This document shows positions 1 through 5,625 of a stretch of DNA of 31,862 nucleotides, in pieces; position 1 is the stretch's first letter; every line of letters begins with the position of its first letter. Source of the stretch: an uncultured Syntrophobacteraceae bacterium (lineage in GTDB: Bacteria > Desulfobacterota > Syntrophobacteria > Syntrophobacterales > Syntrophobacteraceae); assembly GCA_937889795.1 (NCBI GenBank), contig CALBZH010000076.1, positions 1-31,862 of the forward strand, written 5' to 3'. The translations under genes and the position numbers were made by a program. Under the pieces are notes generated by a model. The model saw nothing but the letters and a program-made list of their open reading frames with translations, had not been told where the DNA came from and did no database searches.

Positions 1-47
1 GAGATATCCACTCGTGACTGGAGTTCAGACGTGTGCTCTTCCGATCT
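1..47. other. Illumina TruSeq index adapter remnant (artefact)
   Basis: Positions 14-47 are the reverse complement of the Illumina TruSeq read-2 adapter. Positions 6-13 (ATCCACTC) are the reverse complement of TruSeq index 23 with its AT tail, and positions 1-5 (GAGAT) are the end of the P7 sequence. The stretch is therefore untrimmed sequencing adapter joined to the insert, not genome. Any start codon placed inside it, such as the GTG at 31, is spurious. It also shows that this window begins at a contig end. Confidence 0.98.
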
Positions 48-474
48 CCTTCGAATCGCCAGCGAGCGGGCTCGCTTCGGAGAGACGTTCGTATCGTTGG
101 GGATCATTCCCGGAGACGGCGGCGCCTACTTTCTCCCCCGGGTCGTCGGCTTCTCCAAGGCCCTGGAGCTGGCGTTCACCTGTCGGGTGATCGATGCCGA
201 GGAAGCGCTACGCATCGGGCTGGTGAGCGAGGTGGTGCCCACTGATCGTCTCCTTGACCGAGCCCTGGAATTGGCGCGGGAGATCGCCAGACACCCCGCG
301 CGCACGCTCCGAATCGCCAAACGCCTCTTTTACGCGTCCCGCGCAATGAGTCTTGACGCCGTCCTGGACATGTCCGCCGCCTACCAAGCCCTGTGCCACC
401 AAACACCCGAGCACGCACAGGCCCTGGAGACGTTTCTGGCCCAGCAGCGAGAGAAGAGTCAGAGGAAGAGATGA
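48..474 (+). CDS. Enoyl-CoA hydratase/isomerase (crotonase) family protein, 3' part
   Basis: This is the C-terminal ~142 residues of a crotonase-fold acyl-CoA enzyme; the 5' part is missing because the contig starts in adapter. The family hallmark is visible as ARFGETFVSLGIIPGDGG followed by FLPRVVG, the segment that forms part of the active site and oxyanion hole. In rat crotonase the second catalytic glutamate lies in the stretch FGQPEILLG. The aligned residue here is Phe (FGETFVSLG), which suggests an isomerase or another crotonase activity rather than a classical hydratase; this is inference from one aligned position. The C-terminal helices that build the trimer interface follow (HPARTLRIAKRLF). 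The gene ends at a TGA and is convergent with the UspA gene 42 bp downstream. The reaction and substrate cannot be assigned. Confidence 0.85.
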
Positions 475-516
475 GCATCCGATCCGGACGGGATGAGCCC
501 CCAGGCCGCCTTGATC

Positions 517-909
517 TTAACGAATCGTCACAACGGCACACGGCGCATGCAGAATCGTGTACTGCACGGTTGAGCCGAACAGGAGCTTGCCAACCTTGGA
601 CTTTTTGCGAATTCCGAGGATGATCTCGTCCGCGGCGACCTCGTCGGCAAATTGGACGAGATCTTCCCCTGGAGTCAGTCCTCGAATCAGAAGATGGGCT
701 TCATGAGGAATCTTCTCATGTTCCAGGATGCGCTCAACGTGCTCCAGACCCTGCCGCGCCTCCTCAATGGTCTCAGACGACGTTTCGTTTCCCCCCACCA
801 GGGAGCTGACCACAACGAGGCGCGCGCTCAGAAGCCTGCATCGCTTCACGGCAAAGTCCAGCACACGCTCACTGGCGCTTGAGCCGTCATAGGCCAAGAT
901 CAGCTTCAT
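517..909 (-). CDS. Universal stress protein, UspA family
   Basis: This is a single-domain cytoplasmic protein of 130 residues, slightly shorter than the ~140-150 usual for UspA. It opens with the family's beta1 strand and nucleotide-contacting Asp (MKLILAYDGSSASERVL). It ends with a degenerate ATP-binding loop, GIRKKSKVGKLLFGSTVQ, in which the second glycine of the G-2x-G-9x-G-S pattern is Lys; the closing GST is intact. ATP binding is plausible but not certain. It is the last gene of a minus-strand series, 57 bp after the flavin-binding gene, with GGAG just ahead of the ATG. UspA proteins often sit beside CBS and redox genes in anaerobes, which fits a stress- or energy-sensing role. The partner is unknown. 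Confidence 0.9.
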   Translation of the reverse strand: MKLILAYDGSSASERVLDFAVKRCRLLSARLVVVSSLVGGNETSSETIEEARQGLEHVERILEHEKIPHEAHLLIRGLTPGEDLVQFADEVAADEIILGIRKKSKVGKLLFGSTVQYTILHAPCAVVTIR

Positions 910-966
910 GCTCCACCCTTCAATGCCTCAGCGTGCTGGACGCCTGGTCGCAAAAAGGTAAATCCC

Positions 967-1404
967 TTATTTCAGCGTTTCGAAGTGAGCCTTGTCGACC
1001 CCGTCGAGCAGCAGCAGCGCATTGACGCGAACGGCAAGCAACCTGGCGTCCGGACTGTTGACCAGCGGGGCCGTGTGGGGATGGACGGCGGCAATGCGCT
1101 CCAGGAGCTCTCTTCTCACACCCTCGTCGGCTACGGTCGAGCATTCCCCGAGAACCGTCAAGGCCTGCACCGCGCCACGATCGGATGGCACATGAAGGGC
1201 CCGGGTATCGACCAGGAGGCTGACGTGCGGGTTGCGGACGATATTGATGTATTTCCGCGAGCTCCCGAGCGTCACGAGATAGACGGTGCGCCCCGAGGCA
1301 TCCGTCACATAGGCCATGAGCGAGCAATAGGGCTTGTCTTCATCGCACGTTGCAAGAACACACATCGTCTGCTCTTTGAGGAGCGTCAGCATGCGATCGA
1401 TCAT
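967..1404 (-). CDS. Pyridoxamine 5'-phosphate oxidase-like flavin-binding split-barrel protein
   Basis: This protein of about 145 residues has the PPOX/FMN-binding split-barrel pattern. A short helix is followed by CVLATCDEDKPYCSLMAYV, where a small-molecule-binding strand pair normally contacts FMN. Next come VYLVTLGSSRKYINIVRNPHVSLLVD, typical of the family's 'npnVsl' strand, and a C-terminal ALTVLGECSTV strand. Length suits a minimal split barrel that dimerises around FMN or F420. The ATG at 1404 has AAGG 8 nt upstream. A TTG at 1425, three bases after the CBS stop codon, is an alternative start without a good ribosome site. It lies between the CBS and UspA genes in one operon. The substrate is not deducible; a redox or flavin-sensing role is inference. 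Confidence 0.82.
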   Translation of the reverse strand: MIDRMLTLLKEQTMCVLATCDEDKPYCSLMAYVTDASGRTVYLVTLGSSRKYINIVRNPHVSLLVDTRALHVPSDRGAVQALTVLGECSTVADEGVRRELLERIAAVHPHTAPLVNSPDARLLAVRVNALLLLDGVDKAHFETLK

Positions 1405-1428
1405 GTCCAAAGCCTTTTCCCCCAACAG

Positions 1429-1881
1429 CTAATCGCGTTCTTGTCGTTCCAGCTGACGTTGCGTGGTCATGAGCCGAACCAGATCCGTCACCTCTTCGGA
1501 GACGTACTCGAGCACCTCGTCCACGGCCACGATGCCTTCGAGTCCCCCCTTCTGGTTGACGACAGGAATCCTCCGTATGCCGCGCGCGCACATGCGCTTC
1601 AAGACGCTGTGAAGCGACTCGTCTTCCCGGGCGGTCAGAAGCTCAAAGCTCATCACGTCGCCCACAGCCAGGGCTCCCAGCCGATCCGGGTCCCGGGCCA
1701 CAATCGACACCACGATGTCGCGATCCGTCAGGATCCCCACGGGAATGCGCTCGACCCCTTGGTCCTCCACGACCACGACGTTCCCCACGTGGTACTCACG
1801 CATGCGCTTCGCAGCCTCGACGACGGAGTCCGCCTTGCGCACGATCGCCACTTCACGGACGCAAATCTCACCGACGGTCAT
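1429..1881 (-). CDS. CBS-pair domain protein
   Basis: This 150-residue protein consists of two CBS motifs (a Bateman module) with almost nothing else. CBS1 spans roughly residues 5-65 (MTVGEICVREVAIVRKADSV through VGILTDRDIVVSI). CBS2 spans roughly 75-135 (VGDVMSFELLTAREDESL through RRIPVVNQKGGLEGIVAVDE). Such stand-alone pairs bind adenosyl ligands (AMP, ATP, SAM or NAD) and regulate partner proteins. The start at 1881 is chosen because AGGAGG lies 6 nt upstream; an in-frame ATG at 1941 would overlap the preceding stop and lacks such a site. The C-terminus is charged and helical (TTQRQLERQERD). It follows the DUF166 gene by 56 bp and precedes the PPOX gene by a few bases. Next to a methyltransferase-type gene, SAM or adenylate sensing is a reasonable inference. 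Confidence 0.9.
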   Translation of the reverse strand: MTVGEICVREVAIVRKADSVVEAAKRMREYHVGNVVVVEDQGVERIPVGILTDRDIVVSIVARDPDRLGALAVGDVMSFELLTAREDESLHSVLKRMCARGIRRIPVVNQKGGLEGIVAVDEVLEYVSEEVTDLVRLMTTQRQLERQERD

Positions 1882-1937
1882 TGGATTCCTCCTATTCTCA
1901 GGGATCATGAACCGCGTAGAGCCTCCCGCAGCTTTCC

Positions 1938-2651
1938 TCAAGGCTCAGTCGTCACGGATTGCTCTCTGAATTCTTCCACCGCTCGCTTGAGAGCCGAGCT
2001 GTGAACGTCCGCGGCAAAATGCACCGGGCTCTTGCCATACATGGGATCCCAGCCGGCCGGATCCGCCCCGCAGAAAAACTGTGTCTCCAGGCCGATCCGA
2101 ATCACGGCCTCCTCGGCGGGCAGCCCGATGATTCGAATAGCCGCTTCCCAGGAGGCTCCACACGGGGCTCCTCGAACGACCGTCACGCGGACCACCTTGC
2201 CTTCCTTGAGCTCCACCTCAAATTCGGGCGCGCCGAACTGCTCGCCATAGCAACCCAAGGCAGCCTGCCTGGGGAGACCACATCAGGTTGGCGGTGCGAA
2301 AACACCTCGTCCTCGCCATTTCTTTCCTGATGCAACAACGGGCACCCCGAGGCGCTCGCACAGGCGGGCCAGGTCCTGCGAGAGGTCTGGATGCCGAAGA
2401 AAGTCGAGAACCAAGTCCGTCTCGAGCGCTTCCGGCAGAAGCTCGCTGGCGTCATCCAGGAGAGGCGGAAGCGGCTCGTCGATGGAGTGCGTTTCCAGGA
2501 CGAAGCAGCGGCCTCCGTATTCTCGGATTCCTTTGATCTTTGCCTCTCCTGACCCTTGCTGCTGGAACACTAGAATTCGCTGAACAGTCGAGCGTTCCTT
2601 CCCTTCACAGCCGCAGCCCACGTCGGAGGGCTCTGTGCCAGAAACCGTCAT
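1938..2651 (-). CDS. DUF166 family protein with in-frame TGA, probable selenoprotein
   Basis: Read from the ATG at 2651 (AAGGA 6 nt upstream), the frame runs 122 codons to a TGA at 2285-2283 and continues in the same frame to 1938. It would give 237 residues with selenocysteine at 123. The N-terminal half (RILVFQQQGSGEAKIKGI, then LVLDFLRHPDLSQDLARLCE and VPVVASGKK) and the C-terminal half (FEVELKEGKVVRVTVVRGAP, then CGASWEAAIRIIGLPAEEA) both match my recollection of one family, DUF166 (PF02593), whose full length is about 220 residues. The TGA is followed directly by Cys (PPT-U-CGLP), a Sec-Cys pair where family members are expected to carry cysteines. A SECIS-like hairpin follows. The function of DUF166 is not known to me. 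It lies 65 bp after a MetE-like gene. The alternative is a nonsense mutation, which the intact downstream half and the hairpin argue against. Confidence 0.78.
2254..2273 (-). promoter_or_regulatory. Candidate bacterial SECIS hairpin of the DUF166 gene
   Basis: Counting from the base after the TGA on the minus strand, bases 10-17 (CCCAGGCA) pair with bases 21-29 (TGCCTTGGG, one bulged T). They leave an apical GGC at bases 18-20. The two G's sit 18-19 nt past the stop. In the E. coli fdhF SECIS as I recall it, the GG of the loop lies at about 19-20 nt, in a GCAGGUCUGC context; here the context is GCAGGCUGC. A bulged U is also a feature of SelB-binding hairpins, though there it is on the 5' side. 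Position, loop sequence and stem strength all suit SelB recognition. Confidence 0.7.
2283..2285 (-). other. In-frame UGA, probable selenocysteine codon (Sec123)
   Basis: This TGA is in frame with both the upstream 122 codons and the downstream 114 codons of the DUF166 gene, and the next codon is TGT (Cys). There is no frame change: the distance from the ATG at 2651 to the TGA is 366 bases, and to the downstream TTG at 2258 it is 393, both multiples of three. The TTG at 2258, which an automatic caller would use as a start, has no ribosome-binding site. Confidence 0.75.
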
Positions 2652-2716
2652 GCTGATTCCTTGTATCGTGAAGCCTTTCCCGGCGATGCTCCGCCGAGTA
2701 CGGCCGATGCTCATCA

Positions 2717-3745
2717 TCAATACAGCCGGTAGCGCTCCCGCAGCCGCTCCGAAAGAGCCTGGATCGCCGCAAATGCCTTTTCGACCGTTACCTCGCCATC
2801 AGGGTTAACCAAGCAGCAGGTGGCCGGCGAGAGCATGCTGCGTGAGAGCAGGTAACCCTTGTCGATGCCGCTTCGGTCCAGTGCCGTCCAGAGCTCTTCG
2901 AGACGCCCGTCGATGGAGTCGATGCTTTCATTCGCAAACGGCTCGAAATTGGTGGGAACGATTCCCCAGATGAGGATGCCTCCGCGGTCGAGGAACCTGC
3001 GGATCGACCGCACATAGGAAACGAACCGTTCACCGTTGCTGTACATGTCGAGCGAGAGGACATCCAGGTCCAGGCCCAGCAGGAAATCCCAGTCGGGATT
3101 GCCGCACAGATGGACGCCGCGAGGGCGATCGATCAGCGAGAAAAACATCTCCATGTCGGCCTTCGCCACGACATCCCCGTAACCGGAGAGGCCGCTGAAG
3201 ATGAACTGAAGGCCCGGCTCGTCCACGAACATGAATGCGTTGGGGTTGAGCTCCTTCAAACGGGCCAACTGGACGCTCACCCGACGCGCCATGAATTCCA
3301 GCATGAACGGGCGCACCTCGTCGTTGAAGATGAGCGGCCGGTCATCCTGGTCATGCACGTTCAACCCAAAACTGACGGGACCCTCCAACTGGCCCCGGAT
3401 TGCGGGTCGATCCGCGAGCCCGGCTTCGCGCAGAAACCGGTGGTAAACAACGGAATAGGTCGTGCTGATGTCGAAAAACGCCGCATCATCGAAGCGGCTC
3501 AGGGCCTGCTCAAGCTCCTCGGCGAATTTATCCATGGAGAAGCGGAGGGTGCGATTCTCCATATCGAGGACAATCCCCGGGAAATTCTCGGAGGCCTGAA
3601 CATACATATCCTCGTAATAGCTGACGAGGGGAAGCTGAGGCCAAAACGGGACATCCAGCGACAGAGCGATCTCCAGCGCGCGATCCACATCCCGATGCGG
3701 CATGACGGCCATGGCCGTCGTTTGAAGGTTCCCCGGAACACCCAT
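2717..3745 (-). CDS. MetE-like (cobalamin-independent methionine synthase superfamily) zinc methyltransferase, short form
   Basis: This 342-residue TIM-barrel protein is about the size of the catalytic C-terminal half of MetE, with no N-terminal domain. Superfamily marks are VDEPGLQF (the MetE-type DEP motif), HLCGNPDW (His-x-Cys zinc ligands), LSLDMYS (acidic position) and a late Cys pair in SPATCCLVNPDG. Short MetE homologues ('core' MetE and folate-independent Mes families) transfer methyl groups to homocysteine from a corrinoid protein rather than folate. That role is plausible here but unproven, and a UROD/MtbA-like thiol methyltransferase is the main alternative. The start at 3745 has AGGAGG 6 nt upstream; an in-frame ATG at 3784 lacks one. 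It is the first gene of the operon leading into the DUF166 selenoprotein. Confidence 0.72.
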   Translation of the reverse strand: MGVPGNLQTTAMAVMPHRDVDRALEIALSLDVPFWPQLPLVSYYEDMYVQASENFPGIVLDMENRTLRFSMDKFAEELEQALSRFDDAAFFDISTTYSVVYHRFLREAGLADRPAIRGQLEGPVSFGLNVHDQDDRPLIFNDEVRPFMLEFMARRVSVQLARLKELNPNAFMFVDEPGLQFIFSGLSGYGDVVAKADMEMFFSLIDRPRGVHLCGNPDWDFLLGLDLDVLSLDMYSNGERFVSYVRSIRRFLDRGGILIWGIVPTNFEPFANESIDSIDGRLEELWTALDRSGIDKGYLLSRSMLSPATCCLVNPDGEVTVEKAFAAIQALSERLRERYRLY

Positions 3746-4004
3746 TCCCTTCCTCCTCAAAGCTGAGCCTGCACCTATCATCAAGGAATCGGTTTCAACT
3801 GTCTGCGTGGGGTTTCATATAGACTAACACACTCAAGCGCCGAGCACCACCTCCGGCCAGCAACGGCAACGTGAGCTGCTGCTGAACGCCTTGCGCGTGC
3901 CCTTCATCCCGAACGCCATACCGCCGCCCTCGCGTGTCGCTCTGCGCCGGAATCAGGCGGACAACCCCGGAAAGCAAGGGACTGGAATGGAGGCCATTGC
4001 CCGC
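3746..4004 (-). other. Intergenic region upstream of the MetE-like operon
   Basis: This stretch of 259 bp separates the end of the sigma-54 activator gene from the MetE-like gene, both on the minus strand. It must carry either readthrough from the activator or the operon's own promoter. I see no convincing -35/-10 pair, no GG-N10-GC sigma-54 site and no recognisable riboswitch core (no cobalamin or SAM consensus). A small minus-strand reading frame within it (3977-3795) resembles no family and has no ribosome site. The ribosome site AGGAGG at the 3' end belongs to the MetE-like gene. Confidence 0.5.
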
Positions 4005-5393
4005 TCACTTCGTCTTGGATTCAAGCATGCCGTATTTTTTCATCCGCTTCCACAACGCAACTCGGCTGACACCCAGCATTCGGGCGGCCTCCATACGGCT
4101 CCCCCCAGAGGCTTCCAAGGCCCGCTTCAGCTCCACAAGCCTGTCATCCACCCCCCGCTCGGGCGCCGAAGCCAGGCCGGGCGAAGAAGCGGGATTCCGC
4201 CCGAACTCTCCAGTCGTGGACGGCAATGGTATTCTTCCCTCAAAATGCTCGGGTCGGATCAGCTTCTCGTGGCAAACCACGAACCCGTATTCAATGAGGT
4301 TGCGAAGCTCGCGAACGTTTCCTGGCCATTCATGGCTCATCAGGAGGTTGACGGCATCGGTTGTCAGCCCCACGATGGGCTTCCCGCTGCGCTTGGCGAT
4401 GCGCTCGACAAAATTCTGCGCCAGCAAAGGGATATCTTCCTTGCGCTGCCTCAAGGGAGGAACGAATACGGGCACGACGTTGATTCGATAGAACAGGTCG
4501 GCGCGGAAGATCCCCCGGTCCACCAAGTCCTCTAAATTCCTATGGGTCGCCGTGATGATACGGGCATCCACTGGAATCGGCCGGTGATCCCCTACCCGCT
4601 CGATCTCGCGCGATTCCAGGGCGCGCAGGAGCTTGACCTGAATGACCGACGAAATATCCCCAATCTCATCGAGGAAAATGCTTCCGCCGGAAGCCGCCTC
4701 GAACCGCCCGATCCGATCCTTTGCCGCCCCCGTGAAGGCCCCTTTGACATGGCCGAAAAGCTCGCTCTCCAGGAGATTCTCGTTGAGCGAGGCGCAGCTC
4801 ACCTTGACAAAATTGCCTTTGGACCGAGGCCCAAGATCATGAATGGCTCGAGCCACGAGCTCCTTTCCGACGCCGGATTCACCATGAATCAAAACGGGAG
4901 CGTCCGAACGGGCGACATTTTCGACCAGCTTCAGGAGATGGCGCATGGGCTCGCTGTTTCCCACCATCATGCTGCCTCCGTCCTCCAAAAGCGTCAAGCG
5001 AAGCGAGGCAATCTCCTCTTCCTGCTTCACGAGCTCACTGATGTCGTTGAGGGTTTCAACGGCCCCCGTAACCGAGCCATCCTTGTCATGAAGCACCGTG
5101 GCGGACTTGTTCACGTGCACAATGCTCCCGTCACGGCGCGTGATCTGACAGCGCCGGTTCCTGACCGAGCCTGTTTCGAAGAGGGCACACCAGTTGGAGC
5201 TCACGTCCCCATGGAGGAGCTTGCACCCAGTGCAGTTGAGCACCGTGCACGGCTTGCCCACCAGCTCGCCGGAAGAATACCCCGTCATGGCCAGAAAAGC
5301 CGGGTTGACAGAGAGGATTTTCCCTTGTGTGTCAACAACGAGGAGGCCGTCCTGCATGGTGTCGACCACGATTTTGTAAACCGAGCAATCCAT
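4005..5393 (-). CDS. Sigma-54-dependent transcriptional activator, PAS-AAA+-Fis
   Basis: This 462-residue enhancer-binding protein has three parts. Residues ~5-120 form a PAS sensor domain ([20 protein letters not shown]). Residues ~144-375 form the AAA+ domain, with Walker A GESGVGKE at 171-178, the sigma-54 contact loop GAFTGA at 218-223 and Walker [13 protein letters not shown] Fis-type helix-turn-helix sits at the C-terminus ([20 protein letters not shown]). There is no receiver domain, so it senses a ligand or redox state directly. The PAS domain carries an unusual cysteine set: C49, C54, C57, C69 and C82. The ATG at 5393 follows GGAGG by 8 nt and is preferred to the ATG at 5408. It is divergent from the octaheme cytochrome operon, whose sigma-54 promoter and GTTAAC sites lie between, so that operon is the likely target. 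Confidence 0.93.
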   Translation of the reverse strand: MDCSVYKIVVDTMQDGLLVVDTQGKILSVNPAFLAMTGYSSGELVGKPCTVLNCTGCKLLHGDVSSNWCALFETGSVRNRRCQITRRDGSIVHVNKSATVLHDKDGSVTGAVETLNDISELVKQEEEIASLRLTLLEDGGSMMVGNSEPMRHLLKLVENVARSDAPVLIHGESGVGKELVARAIHDLGPRSKGNFVKVSCASLNENLLESELFGHVKGAFTGAAKDRIGRFEAASGGSIFLDEIGDISSVIQVKLLRALESREIERVGDHRPIPVDARIITATHRNLEDLVDRGIFRADLFYRINVVPVFVPPLRQRKEDIPLLAQNFVERIAKRSGKPIVGLTTDAVNLLMSHEWPGNVRELRNLIEYGFVVCHEKLIRPEHFEGRIPLPSTTGEFGRNPASSPGLASAPERGVDDRLVELKRALEASGGSRMEAARMLGVSRVALWKRMKKYGMLESKTK

Positions 5394-5395
5394 TC

Positions 5396-5443
5396 GGTTA
5401 ACCTCCATTAACGTCAGGGTTACCAGTTAACGAAATGTTAACC
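5396..5443. promoter_or_regulatory. Cluster of GTTAAC-type sites, probable activator binding sites (UAS)
   Basis: Exact GTTAAC occurs at 5397-5402, 5426-5431 and 5437-5442, with near copies ATTAAC at 5407-5412 and GTTACC at 5419-5424. Most start-to-start distances are 10-12 bp, close to one helical turn. The first copy is the perfect palindrome GGTTAACC (5396-5403), within the translation initiation region of the divergent activator gene. The cluster is 85-130 bp upstream of the sigma-54 promoter at 5527, a normal enhancer distance. Binding of the Fis-type activator, with self-repression at the first site, is inference. Confidence 0.65.
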
Positions 5444-5460
5444 AAATTCCATGGCACCCG

Positions 5461-5515
5461 AAAAGATATAAATTTAATTAATTAGTATATTCAATAGGAT
5501 ATTTGTATCACCAGA
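5461..5515. other. AT-rich spacer between enhancer and promoter
   Basis: This ~55 bp stretch of mostly A and T (ATAAATTTAATTAATTAG and following) interrupts an otherwise GC-rich sequence. It lies exactly between the GTTAAC cluster and the -24/-12 promoter. Such DNA is flexible and often binds IHF to loop an enhancer-bound activator onto sigma-54 polymerase. I do not see a full match to the IHF consensus, so only bendability is inferred. Confidence 0.4.
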
Positions 5516-5526
5516 GAAATGGGCTT

Positions 5527-5542
5527 TGGCACTTGTGTTGCT
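5527..5542 (+). promoter_or_regulatory. Sigma-54 (-24/-12) promoter of the octaheme cytochrome operon
   Basis: TGGCACTTGTGTTGCT matches the consensus TGGCAC-N5-TTGCW exactly, with GG (5528-5529) and GC (5540-5541) separated by the required 10 bases. The predicted transcript start is near 5553, about 70 nt before the cytochrome ATG. The divergently encoded sigma-54 activator makes this assignment strong. Confidence 0.9.
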
Positions 5543-5625
5543 CATATCGGTGTCGAAGCACTCATTCGGATAGGAGAGGAATGGGATATGGGATGCAATG
5601 CAACGCATGAAAAGAGGTGAAGTCC

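Noticed and set aside
985..2004. Long plus-strand ORF (339 codons) antisense to the PPOX and CBS genes
   Set aside because: It is the mirror of two recognisable genes, with His/Arg/Asp-rich low-information translation; a GC-rich shadow.
1938..2258. Separate 106-residue ORF starting at TTG 2258
   Set aside because: It has no ribosome site, begins mid-domain and is in frame with the upstream ORF across one TGA; it is treated as the C-terminal half of the DUF166 selenoprotein.
3795..3977. 60-codon minus-strand ORF in the intergenic gap before the MetE-like gene
   Set aside because: No ribosome site, no recognisable sequence, Arg/Gly-rich composition typical of random GC-rich frames.
4542..5411. 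Long plus-strand ORF opposite the sigma-54 activator
   Set aside because: The opposite strand carries full Walker A, GAFTGA and helix-turn-helix motifs; this frame resembles no family.
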